From the NCBI RefSeq assembly GCF_040802235.1, contig NC_133156.1, positions 112,498,173 to 112,562,172 on the forward strand: 64,000 nucleotides of DNA, in the 5' to 3' direction. The first letter of the stretch is position 1; each line of letters begins with the position of its first letter. Positions 1-10,029 of this stretch are shown piece by piece. Below the pieces are notes generated by a model. The model had not been told where the DNA came from. It worked only from the letters and a program-made list of their open reading frames with translations, and searched no databases. The stretch is from Manis javanica (lineage: Eukaryota; Chordata; Mammalia; Pholidota; Manidae). The translations under genes and the position numbers were made by a program.

Positions 1-1611
1 CAGAAATATAAATTATACTAATCACTGATAACTGTATAAGCTCAAGAGTCCATGAAGCTTTGAGTACATACCACAATCACAGGTCATGTCTGAAAAAGAG
101 GTCTACAATTGTTCCTCATGTTTCATGTCACTACTGTGCTCTATATCCATTAACCTGCAATCCTAGGCAAAGCTGATCGGCTCAGGAATTGACAGCCATA
201 TATGGAATTGACATGAAAGGAGTCAATGACCTGTGAAGAGGTCTGACTTGAAAACTTTGATCACCTGGAATTCTCTCTTCTGGTTGGCAAATCCCCAGCT
301 TTGGTAGAACTTTCTGATTTGGGGAGTCTGCATGAATCACACAGACAAGTAGGAGAACAGAAAGTATAAGATGCATGGAAACCCATAAACAGAAGCCCTC
401 AGGAAGAAACAACAGTGGAAGTGGTGGTAGTAAATTACAGACAGAGACAAAGAAAAGCTGGCTCATGAGAGTGGTGCCCCGCATTAGGTCAGCCAGTGGG
501 ACCCAGCTGCTGCTGAGGGGACTTAGCTCCTTTCGTTCATGTGGGTGCTTCCACTTCCATCCCACAGTAAGTTGAGTGTCCATATTTTTCTTAAAATCTG
601 AAAGAGTCCTACTAAATAGTGGACATATAATTACAGGGTTCTCTTCTGAAAGCATCTATGACATTTTGAGCAATTAAAATAATTGACGAAGTGAATACAT
701 AACCTTCCTCTGTCCATCAACTAATCTTTTTATAGTTCTTTGTTGATCTCTAAGAGACAGTTGGGAAACAATCGCAGCCTTATGAATGGCCAAACTCACT
801 TTTGGTATGTTTTAAATTAGCCTTTAAAGAGGCACTAAACTTTCAAAATAAGGATGTCTCAAATGGATTTGATTAACTACATCTCATTGATCTCTTTAGA
901 TGTTGATGGAGGCTCAGCAGGATAATTACAAGCACTATAATAAATGGTGTGTTTTTATTACATTCATTCTTAGGAATCATAGTGTCAAATCTAATCTTAT
1001 AATAACAATTATAATGCTATTAGGAATAGAGAAAGACTCCTGAAAGAATCAGGCTGCCACTAAATTGGTTAGTATTCTAATGTATAGTAATTTGGTAGCT
1101 GTTAGCTTAGAATTCCTTTGTTACTGTATTTGTGTCTTGACCTTAAGGACACAGATTTGATCTGAACACCAAATGACATAAAAAGATGTTAAAAGATTTT
1201 ATTCTTAACATTCTAAAAAGGCACTGTATTTCTTGAATTAAGGTCTCATTTTCAATCTCATGGGATTTTCTTTGTAAAATGCGTACTAGAAGGAAAAATG
1301 TTAATTGATCTTCTCATTTACACCTTCTATCTGTTTTCATTCCAGCTGTGTCTCCTTAGATACTTGAGAAGCCGGCGGCTTTGCACCTAATGGTTTTAAC
1401 TGATAGCAACTGTAATTTAATAAAACTATTCCAATTCAAAGGAAAAAATGTGAAAAATTATAATACACTTTATATTAATATGCAAAATAATGATTCTACC
1501 CTCCCTGGTCAAATTCTGGATGAAAAAATTCAACCAGCATTTTGACTTTTTCTTCCCTGGGTTATTTAAGAACCAAAGGGCATAGAGTACTTATATTTAG
1601 TTCATGGAAGC
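1..1611. other. Unassigned non-coding DNA
   Basis: No gene, RNA or repeat family recognised, apart from the minus-strand open frame listed separately at 182-655. Positions 380-560 are richer in G and C than the flanks. The rest is AT-rich and shows no coding features. Confidence 0.5.
182..655 (-). other. Unexplained 157-codon open frame, probably non-coding
   Basis: This is the longest ATG-to-stop frame in the window outside the full-length L1. The predicted product begins MLSEENPVIICPLFSRTL and has a hydrophobic stretch around residues 60-110, rich in Leu, Val and Phe. I recognise no domain, signal or family. The frame overlaps a locally GC-richer patch (380-560), where stop codons are less frequent by chance, and a plus-strand frame of 66 codons (375-575) overlaps it. 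No splice context, promoter or poly(A) signal was evident. It could be a decayed repeat or a chance frame; a real gene is unlikely. Confidence 0.15.
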
Positions 1612-1835
1612 CAACGCTTCCCAACCTTGGCAATAATGATATTTTTGGACTCAATATATTTTCTTGTTGTGTGCATTGCATATTTAGGATATTAGCAGTA
1701 TCCCTGGCTTCTACTAATTAGGAACCAGTAATACCCATCCAACCTCCCAGTCATAATAATCAAAAATATCTCCAGACTTTGCCAAATGACCCTTTGGAGA
1801 CAAAATCAACCTGGTTGAGAATTACTGATGTAAGT
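1604..1835 (-). mobile_element. MER5A-like hAT (Charlie group) DNA transposon with target duplication
   Basis: Non-autonomous hAT element at 1612-1827, in reverse orientation. Its ends are imperfect inverted repeats (CAACGCTTCC at the left, GAGAATTACTG at the right). The interior matches the MER5A pattern, with a run about loss of clarity of small transcripts absent: it has only the typical non-coding body including CTCCAGACTTTGCCAAATG. The flanking 8-mers ATGGAAGC (1604-1611) and ATGTAAGT (1828-1835) agree at 6 of 8 positions, as expected for an old 8-bp hAT target duplication. It encodes no transposase. Confidence 0.75.
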
Positions 1836-3593
1836 AAATAATGAAAAATAGTATAGATGGTTACTTTAGATTTCACAATGACTCCAAATAATTTAATAAG
1901 GTTTGGTGAGACAGGCTACTAGAAACCCACCAATTTTAGTGTTTTATTGTTATTGTTGTTTTCTCGAATGCTTACTCTACTAAAAGAAAGCAAGTTTCTC
2001 CCTGGTCTTTTTACAGCCTTAGTTTCACTGAACTATAAACATTTCACTGTCCTCATAAAAAATATTCAGATTTATCTAACACTTTGAGTACATAAAAGAG
2101 GAAAAATAAATTTTCTGTCATGAAAGAATGAATCACTCTTTGGCCTAGTACTTTCCATATAGTGGGCATTCCATAAATATTTTTGACTATGAATGAATGG
2201 CCATAGTTCTTACTAGGCATTGAAATAATTGAAATCTACTGAATGCAGTGGTAAAAAAATTAAAGTGGGAACAGCTTATGAAAAGTATGCAGAAAATCTA
2301 CAGATCAAAAGATTAAAGAGGAAACAAAACTGAACAAGAAACATACCTTAGAAGTGCTCAAACAGGAAGAGTTATGACAACGTCCTCTTTGGACAAAAAA
2401 AATAAAGATCTCACATTGGGATAATGAGAAGATGTTCAGATGGTATCAGGTCTTTGCAGGTGAAATGAAAGATTACATTATTGCCCTAGACTTCAATAAA
2501 AGAGAGTGAGTGGATGCCACAATGTTCAGTCTTCCAGGGTAGTATAGAATGAATGCTCAGCTTTCCCAGAACATGGAATCAGATTATAATAATTTCCTCT
2601 CATGAATACAACTGCCTTATAAAATAGTGGTGGTAACATCTTATAAATCTTACAACTTTCTTTTGTTGGGGAGGGAAAGAGGAGAAGGGTGGAAGACAGA
2701 ATGGCCAAAAATTTTACTAATGAAATTCTTATAAAGTACTTTTTTGATAAACTCTGTAGAGGTTAAAGAATAAACTTTAAATCAATCAAATAAACAATCT
2801 TAAGGAATTATTTCATGCAACAAATATTTGTTAAGTACCTAAATGTACACGAATGAAAATGTGGTGGCTTAAAGGATTTGTTATTAAATTCTTCAGTTCT
2901 TTTATATAAATAGCAATTGTATAGCAAGTTATCTTGTATAAAGGTGATTCCAGGCTATCTGACAACAATTTATAAGGTCATTGTCATAAAATTAATTATG
3001 AGCTATTCATAACTCATGTATCTTTAAATAAAATGTTGATAGGAAATTCAGGATTTGGAACTATTCAGGAATAGGTCATATCAGTTGCTGCTCCCTTGAG
3101 AGAAATATTAAAGGCATATTAAACATTAAACCATAGCTATATGTACAAAAAGAATGGGCCTGGTTATTGATGAAATTACAATGATTTTAATTGCAATGAT
3201 TCTTATTACCTAAGTATGATAATGATTATAAAGAGCAAACTTTGTAATAATTAGTCTAGTGGATAAACTCCAGATTATGGACATACTTTGTGGCATTTGG
3301 CAAATTACAGTTATCAGCATAGGTAAACATAAGAGTGCTAATTTTAGAATCTAATTCTAATTTAGAAGCATAATTCTAACTTTAGAATCTAATCCATCTC
3401 AGATGATTTTGCAAGACTACCAAAGAATGTTCAAGACTGAACTGAAATCCATCCTTCTTTGTTCTAGGACCTGAGATAATTTGCTTTTACTGTATGATTA
3501 TATTAATTTCAGAACATATTATAATGAAGACGTATGTGAATAAGTATTGGGAAGACTTGAAAGTTTTACTTGTGGTCTGGAATGATCCTTTTT
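1836..3593. other. Unassigned non-coding DNA with a possible L2/MIR tail
   Basis: No gene recognised. A stretch at about 2140-2205 (CATAGTGGGCATTCCATAAA-like, followed by TGAATGAATG) resembles the 3' end of an L2 or MIR element but is too short to be certain. The remainder is AT-rich single-copy-looking sequence. Confidence 0.4.
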
Positions 3594-4069
3594 TGGTAAT
3601 TAGGCAGAATAATGACCGGCCCTCAAACATGCCCGCATCCTAATTCATGGAACCTGTGTATATCTTACCTTACATGGCAAAAGGTATTAATGCCTTGGGT
3701 GGAATCAAGGTTGCTAATAAACTAGCCTAAAAATAGGGAAGTAATCCTGGATTATCCAAATGAGACTAACATACACAAGGGTCCTTTAAAGTGAAAGAGT
3801 GAAGCTGAGCAGTAGATTAGAGTGATGTGATGTGAGCCCTCGACCTGCTACTGCTGGTCTTGACTGTGGAGGAAGGAGGCCACCAGCCAAGGAATGCAGC
3901 AGTTCACAGAAGCCAGACACAGGCAAGGAAAGGGATTTGCCTTAGAGTAGCCAAAAGGGCCAGCACTTTGATCTTAGCGCACTGAGATCTGTGTTAGACT
4001 TCCACTTACAGAACTCCAAGTCAACAAATTTGTTTCAATTTGTTGCAGTAGCCATAGAAAACTAATACA
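3594..4069 (+). mobile_element. Solo LTR, MaLR/MLT1-like
   Basis: A decayed long terminal repeat of about 476 bp. Recognisable landmarks in order are AGGCAGAATAATG near the start, CCTGGATTATCC in the middle, GCCAAGGAATGCAG, GACTTCC and the terminal AAACTAATACA. It starts TG and ends CA-like, but I could not find a convincing 5-bp target duplication. A second member of the same family lies at about 60290-60770. It is assigned to the MaLR group by overall resemblance; the exact subfamily is uncertain. Confidence 0.7.
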
Positions 4070-4510
4070 ATTGTATATTTTATTTTTACTAAATAGGTCA
4101 TCATTTACTCTTGATTATATGTGTAGACTTAAAGCTATTTATTCATTCACAGTACATTTCCAAGCCATATTTCTCTCCCTTCTATCACCTAAGAATTTCT
4201 GTGCAGGTAATTACAAATACTTATTTATAATTATAAAGAATATTTTATTGTGGAAATACCTGTAAACATATTCCAAATCAAAGATCAGTAATAATGGTAT
4301 TTCCTACAATGAAGGACCATTAGCAAATCTCTTATTTCAGTGTGATGGTAAGTATTGTGAGAAGTCCTAGAATAGTTTATATTTTTAGATTTTCCCCTCA
4401 CTTAATAAATGTAAATATTTATATTGTGATTTTGATGAATTTGGGGAATCTCATAATCAAATAATTTACCATATTTTCCTCTGGAATGTTTGATCAATAA
4501 TTATTTTAAG
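4070..4510. other. Unassigned non-coding DNA
   Basis: AT-rich, with no recognisable repeat or coding signal. Confidence 0.4.

Positions 4511-4560
<50 letters not shown>
4511..4560 (+). repeat. (AT)n-(GT)n microsatellite
   Basis: Seven AT units run directly into about 18 uninterrupted GT units. The whole tract alternates purine and pyrimidine. It is probably polymorphic in length. Confidence 0.95.
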
Positions 4561-4562
<2 letters not shown>

Positions 4563-5439
4563 AACATGGGTATTAATTCTTTTTTAAACATTCATGGACA
4601 TATGTATATAATGTCTTATTTTGTTCTTTTCCTCCAGTAAGGAAGTTTTTCTCATCCTTCTGTATTGTCTACATTAGGCACACTCAGAGTACATGCTTGT
4701 CCCTTAAGGCATTGAACTTCTGAGACAAAGTAACTGAAGAAATCTGTCAAAGGAAGGCTCATTTTTGAGGAGGTGGCATTACTTCTGATAAATAAAGGAT
4801 AACAACACACAATCTATGGGATGAGCTAAGAAAGGGCCATTCCAGCAGAAGGTAAAACAATACAGGTCTCTGCCTTCTTGTTTCTTACATTGTAAGGGAG
4901 GAGGCAGACAGTGAAATGGGAATAAAGAAGTTAAAAAAAAAATAGACACACAGGTTGTGTTAGGAAAGAATCGGGAAACTTCTTTAGGGAGATTAGGCAG
5001 TGGTGAATAATCACATGCCCTAAATAACAGGATGTCCCGGAAGGTCTTCCTTGAAAATATACTATTTAAACTTTGACCTAAGACGTGAAAAGTAGTCAGA
5101 TAAAAATTGGTAATGAAAATAAGACAATCGGAGCAAGGGTTGAAGGTGATGTAGGGCCAGGACCTTTGTAAGAATTGGGACTGTCAGGAGGTCCCACACC
5201 CCCACCCCAGTGCAGGAGACTTGCTGTGAGAGATGCTAGCTTCTGGAACCATGTCTCCAAGGGCCTTTAGAACACTATACAAAATTTGATTGCATGGCAC
5301 CTTGAATAAATGGAAAGTCCCTGAATTTATTTAAACATATCAGCTGTATGATATTATGTACATTTTGGTTACAAATTGTGGGGTATTTGCACCTACTTTT
5401 CTTTTTTACTGGATCTCTTCCTCCAGTTTTTGTAGGTCA
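4561..5439. other. Unassigned, probably decayed ancient repeat
   Basis: Parts of 4740-5120 (for example GAGGAGGTGGCATT and GGAGGAGGCAGACAGTGAAA) resemble a widespread old mammalian repeat. I could not assign the family. No coding signal seen. Confidence 0.35.
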
Positions 5440-5718
5440 CCCCAAACTTCGCCAGGTATTTACTCTTACATCGCTTTCCCAGCAAGGCTTTCTACATCTA
5501 CTTTCTTGAAAATTGTTTACCACAATTTCTCATTCTCCTTTCATACTTTTATCCCTTCTTAGCACTTTTAACCATCTAAATTATACATATTCTACTGACA
5601 TTTCTTATTTATTGTGTTTGCCTCCTTAGGATATAGCTCCACAAAAACAGGGTTTTTTGTCTATTGTATTCAATACTGCATCCCGTATACGTAGAAGAGT
5701 AACAGGCACATAATAAAT
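5440..5718 (+). mobile_element. L2 LINE 3' end, split by an LTR
   Basis: The tail has the usual L2 3'-end pattern: TAGCTCCACAAAAACAGGG, then a TATTCAATACTGCATCCC-like section, then GGCACATAATAAATG. The L2 sequence stops where the LTR at 5724 begins and resumes after it at about 6095-6125 (CAGTAACTATTTCTTGAGTT). The L2 insertion is therefore older than the LTR. Confidence 0.75.
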
Positions 5719-6094
5719 GTCCCTGTTATGGACTGAATGTTTATGTGCTGCCCAAATTCATGTGTTGAAACCCCACCCCAAATATTATAGTAGTAGGAGG
5801 TGGGGCTTTTGGGAAGGTAACCAGGATTAGATGAAGTCAAAGGTGGAGCTTTCATGAAGGGGATCAGTGTCCTTTTAGAGTGGGGAGGGAACTTGCTCAC
5901 TGTCTGCTCTGTGCCATGGAAGAATAAAATCAGGAGTCGACAGCCTACCTCCTAGAAGAGGGCTTTCACCAGATTTGACCTGGATACCACCTTGGTCTCA
6001 GACTTCTAGCCTCCTGAACTATGAGGAAAAAATTGTATAAGCTACTCCATTTATGGTATTTTTGTCAGCAATTAAAAATGACTCAAACAGTCCC
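5719..6094 (+). mobile_element. Solo LTR of the MST/MLT1 (ERVL-MaLR) group with perfect 5-bp target duplication
   Basis: The LTR occupies 5724-6089 (366 bp), starting TGTTATGGACTGAATG and ending ACTCAAACA. Inside are typical MaLR blocks: TTCATGTGTTGAAACCC, GGAGGTGGGGCTTTTGGG, a TTGGTCTCAGACTTCTAGCC block and GAACTATGAGG. It is flanked by GTCCC at 5719-5723 and 6090-6094, a perfect duplication. No internal retroviral sequence remains, so it is a solo LTR formed by recombination. It sits inside an L2 3' tail. Confidence 0.9.
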
Positions 6095-6125
6095 CAGTAA
6101 CTATTTCTTGAGTTAATAAGTGGTG

Positions 6126-7305
6126 TGCAAAATTCAAATCAGGAAAAATGGTTAGGATTTACATCAGTCCATGAGAGTGATTCAACTGAACTGGATGGTA
6201 AAGTGTCTAGAAGCTAAGGACTTAGTAATGGATTCAAAATGAGGGAAGAAGTACTGGGTGGGATCAAAGATAACTGCATGATATTGGTTGGCAATACATT
6301 TCACTAGAGAGAGAAAAGGGAAGAAAGCCATTGTGTCAGTCATTGTTTAGCCCAAACACAGTGTAAAATGTTGACTATCCTGCCGAGAGTGCATTCTATT
6401 AAATTTTACCTTGAAACCATCTCCCACTATTTTGCAAACATTTCATTTAATGAAGACTTTCATACATGAAAATCCTAGGTTCAGTCTCTTTAGTAACTGT
6501 TGTTTGGGTTGATTATAATTTGAACTCTCAGCACTGGGAAAGTAGCTCGTTACTTTTCCATCTTTTAAATCCCAATAAAGAATCCTTACTTTCAAGGTGT
6601 AGTACTGAGTGTTTCATGTATCGTTTCTCACAATAAGGTCTAGTGAAGAGATTTGTCATAAAGGAAAAAAGCAATTGCACGCAAAAGGAACTATTTTCTT
6701 TCAAGTTAAAATTCATTGTGAAAATAGGGAGTTTTGACTCAAGAAAATAAGTAGGTTTCAGTAGTCAGTCTCATTTTAGACACCAAATGTCTTTGTGGAC
6801 TAATTATAGGCATTTACCATAATAAGTTTGCTTTCTGTTTTATGCAAGTTCTAAGTTATCAATTTAAAAAGTGCCCTTTTTATTAAGTGAAGTAAGGGTG
6901 TGTCTGTAGCTTATAAGAAATTACTAGTTATTGTATTTACAAAATAACCAAGCATTTCCACTTTCTAGAGACTATTCTTACCCATTCTTCTCACATTTCC
7001 ACCGTAAGTGCCACACTTGAAAAAAGCTCAGGGATTCTGTCTTACTAAGAGAATTATTCCACTCTAGGTGGAGTTACATTTATTCTGATTTAAATACCAT
7101 AAACCTTTACACAGTAGGTACTATATCCAGAAACCTCTTCGGGAATCAGCCCTACATTATCCTATTTCCCCTGTTCTTTTCAACCACAGTGACACACTCC
7201 ACTATCTTTGTACGTTGCCCAAAACTGCTTTTTCCTTTTACTCTCCTTTTTTTTTCTTTAAACAATATCACTATATTATCTTAGAATGCCTTAACACTGA
7301 ATGTA
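6126..7305. other. Unassigned non-coding DNA
   Basis: AT-rich sequence with no recognised repeat, RNA gene or coding frame of note. Confidence 0.4.
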
Positions 7306-7390
7306 TCCCTTCTTCTCCCTCCTTCCTTCCCTTTCTTCCTCCCGTCCCTCCCCTTTCCTTCCCTCACTTCTTCCCTCCTTTCTTCCTTCT
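7306..7390 (+). repeat. Polypyrimidine (CCTT-rich) tract
   Basis: About 85 nt of almost pure C and T, interrupted only by a G near 7344 and an A near 7366. Tracts of this kind can form triplex (H-DNA) structures. It is probably a decayed CCTT simple repeat. Confidence 0.85.
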
Positions 7391-7554
7391 GATTTATTTC
7401 AACCTGGTTTTTAATTTCTCTGTTACTTCAAGGTAGTCATGAAATTTGGTAAATAGCATCCTTCAATTTACAATATACATACTACTCTGCTTGATCTCCA
7501 TTACCTTTCCCACCCCAACCACTCCTACATTCAGAATTTCATTTCGTTTTGGCT

Positions 7555-8123
7555 AAAATTCATTCTTTGCTGGTTCATTAGGCAGAAATCCTTAAGTAGC
7601 AAACTTTCAGTCTTTGCATGTTTAAATTGTATTTATTTTACTCTCACCATTGATGATGCTGTTATTGGGTATATAATCCTGGTTTTAAGGTTATTTCTCT
7701 GCTGTTTTTTAAAAGTATTACACAATTGTCTCTGATATCTGTTGTCGCTTATGAGATCTGCTATCAGTCTGATTATTTCTTCTTTGTAAATAATGTCTCT
7801 TCGCTCCAATATCTTATTAAGAATTTCATATTTTGCTCTAATTTTTGTATAGTTTCACTGTTGCTATGTCTAAATCAGAATGTGTTTTATTTTACAACCA
7901 TGGACATGGTATGTCCCTTCAAAAATTCTCCTCTATTATCATTTTTAATATTGATTCTTCTCTTTTCTTTATATTCTCTTCTGAAAGTTATAGTCTTCAT
8001 CTTTTGACGTTGCTGAGAAGCATTTTTCAGTTCACTAATTCTCTCTTCTTACTGGATTTCGAGCTCTTAACTCTTAGATCTGTCCTTTTCATTGCTAGGA
8101 CTTCTATGAGTTTGTGTTATCAA
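7555..8123 (-). mobile_element. Ancient antisense LINE (L1/HAL1-type), left part
   Basis: Antisense, heavily decayed LINE sequence resembling the ORF1 region of old L1 or HAL1 elements. Landmarks include a GATATCTGTTGTCGCTTATG-type block and CAGTTCACTAATTCTCTCTTC, the latter matching the reverse complement of an L1 ORF1 coiled-coil segment. The younger L1 interrupts it at 8136, and it resumes at 14224. Many short open frames here are meaningless. Confidence 0.6.
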
Positions 8124-8135
8124 ATCTACTCATTT
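8124..8135 (+). repeat. Target-site duplication, 5' copy, of the full-length L1
   Basis: ATCTACTCATTT directly precedes the L1 5' UTR. The same 12 bases recur at 14212-14223, directly after the L1 poly(A) tail. Confidence 0.9.
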
Positions 8136-8774
8136 AGATGGGATTAAAGATGGTGGCATGGGAGAGACAGAGGCTTCCTCCTAAAACTGGATACAATTAG
8201 AAAATTTAATTGGCGCAACTAATCCTGAGAGAGCAACAGGAAAAAGGACGTCATCAGACTGCACACACCTGGAGAAAAGAGCAGACCTCAGTGAATGGGG
8301 TAACGTACCAGAGCTGTGGCTCTGTGGGACATGAGCCCCCACCCCCCACCCAAGCTCACAGGAGGGAGGAAGACAAACAGAGCAGGGAGGGAGTGGAAGG
8401 CCTGGGACTGCTGAATACCTAGCTCTGGAGATCTGCTCTGGGAGCACAAACCTACATTTCATGGTGCTTTCATGAGACTCGCATGACTACTGGGTTGGAA
8501 AGTTAATACAGGCAGAGTTCCTGGGGAGACTGGGATTCCAGCTGCTTGTGGAAAGCAGGGATCCATATCTGGCTGCTCTGGGACAAAAACTTATACCTGT
8601 GACTGGCCCACTGGCTCAGGCAGTGGAGACAGGTACAACAGCCAGGAGGCAGGGAACAGCTCTTAACCTACCCCCAGGCACCAGTACCTCTCCCCTGTGA
8701 ACCCCGACATTGCTTCAGGGGCTGAGCAGCTCCAGAATAGAGCTTCTGGACACTAGAGGGCGCCATATACAAAC
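8136..8774 (+). promoter_or_regulatory. L1 5' UTR / internal promoter region
   Basis: The first 640 bp of the L1, clearly richer in GC than the surroundings. Near its start (8146-8157) lies AAAGATGGTGGC, which matches the YY1-binding motif found at the start of many L1 5' UTRs except for a C-to-T change at the CpG. The internal L1 promoter is known to start transcription at the element's first base. CpG decay suggests past methylation and loss of activity. The minus strand holds a 93-codon frame at 8181-8462, discussed under findings. Confidence 0.75.
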
Positions 8775-9719
8775 ATGAAACACCAAAGGAACCTTGTCCA
8801 GAGTAAAATTGTTAATACAACCCCCGAGAAAGATTTAAATGATATGGACCTCGTGACTCTTCCTGAAAGGGAGTTCAAAATAAAAATCATCAACATCCTA
8901 ATGGAGGTATGGAAAGACATCCAAGAACTCAGGAATGAATTCAGGTCAGAGATCCAATCGTTAAAGAACACGATGGAGGGTATTAAAAGCAGTTTGGATA
9001 CGGTGGAGGAGACAATAAATGAAATAGAAACTAGAGAAGAGGAATACAAAGAAGCTGAGGCACAGAGAGAAAAAAGGATCTCTAAGAATGAAAGAATATT
9101 GGGAGAACTGTGTGTCCAATCCAAGCAGAACAATACTCGCATTATAGGGATACCAGAAGAAGAAGAGAGAGAGAAAGGAATAGTAAGTGTCTTTGAGGAT
9201 GTAGTTGCTGAAAACTTCCCCAATCTGGAGAAAGGCATAGTCTGTCAGGCCATGGAGATCCACAGATCCCCCAACACAAGGGACCGAAGGAAGACAAGAG
9301 CAAGACACATAGTAATTAAAATGGGAAAGATCAAGGATAAACAAAATAGCTAAGCCTCTAGCCAGACTTATTAAGAGAAAAAGAGAATCAACACACATCA
9401 ACAGAATCAGAAATGAGAAAGGAAACATCACGACCGACCCAACAGAAAAGCAGCCAGGGGCAGAAATAAGATCGCATACAAAGGAAAGCCCATCAGACTA
9501 ACATCAGAATTCTCAGCAGAAACCTTACAGGCCAGAAGGGAGTGGCATGATTTATTAAATGCCATGAAGCAGAAGGGCCTGGAACCAAGATTACTTTATC
9601 CAGCAAGATTCTCATTTAAATTTGAAGGAGGGATTAAACAATTTCCAGATAAGCAAAGGCTGAGAGAGTTTACCTCCCACAAACCATCTCTGCAGTCTAT
9701 TTTGGAGGGACTGCTATAG
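8775..9719 (+). pseudogene. L1 ORF1 (RNA-binding chaperone), disrupted
   Basis: In intact L1s, ORF1 encodes a trimeric RNA-binding protein that coats L1 RNA in cytoplasmic particles. Here the frame opens at 8775 with MKHQRNLVQSK. It runs through a coiled coil (about residues 40-115, e.g. EIQSLKNTMEGIKSSLDTVE) and the RRM region (TRIIGIPEEEEREKG, then [13 protein letters not shown]). It stops at TAA 9351-9353, inside a foreign 112-bp segment (9337-9448) copied from ORF2. After that segment the C-terminal domain resumes in the original frame (e.g. EFSAETLQARREWHD, ARFSFKFEGG) and ends at TAG 9717-9719. The insert contains three in-frame stops but keeps the overall reading frame. A truncated 192-residue product lacking the C-terminal nucleic-acid-binding domain would be expected. 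Confidence 0.92.
9337..9448 (+). repeat. ORF2-derived 112-bp segment inserted in L1 ORF1
   Basis: This segment aligns without gaps to 11127-11238 in ORF2 of the same element. I count 108 identical positions of 112, with differences at the CCTC/CCCC, GACTT/GACAT and GACCGAC/GATGGAC sites. The left edge falls in ATAAA, and the ORF1 text GATAAA precedes it; the right edge falls in AGAAA, followed by the ORF1 text AGCAGCCAGG. Short shared A-rich bases lie at both joins. Confidence 0.93.
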
Positions 9720-10029
9720 ATGGAAGTGTTCCTAGGGTTGGATAGCTGTCATCAGAGGTAGTAAAATCATGGTAGGGAGGGAGGAGCAACTGATTGCAAG
9801 GCAAATGCAAAATTAAATTGTCTATCCCCAAAGTCAATCAAGGGATAGACAAAAAGTACAGAATTAGATACCTAATATATAAAGAATGAAGGAGGAAGAA
9901 AAAGGAGGAGAAATAGAAAAGAACCTTTAGATTGTGTTTGTAACAGCATACTAAGTGAGTTAAGTTAGACTCTTAGATAGTAAGAAAAGTAATCTGGAAC
10001 CTTTGGTAACCACGAATCTAAAGCCTGAA
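9720..10029 (+). other. L1 inter-ORF spacer
   Basis: About 310 bp between the ORF1 stop and the ORF2 ATG, far longer than the roughly 60-bp spacer of human L1. It contains a purine-rich run around 9885-9925. It may provide the entry region for ORF2 translation; nothing in it is coding. Confidence 0.8.

Noticed and set aside
530-575. Possible splice-donor-like CACAG/GTAAG-type sequence at the end of the GC-richer patch (CCCACAGTAAGTTGAG)
   Set aside because: The context is CAGTAAGT without the GT directly following a plausible exon, and no matching acceptor or conserved exon frame was found.
8753-9431. Long minus-strand frames (161 and 156 codons) opposite L1 ORF1
   Set aside because: Shadow frames of the A-rich coding strand of ORF1; hydrophobic Ser/Phe/Leu composition is typical of such shadows.
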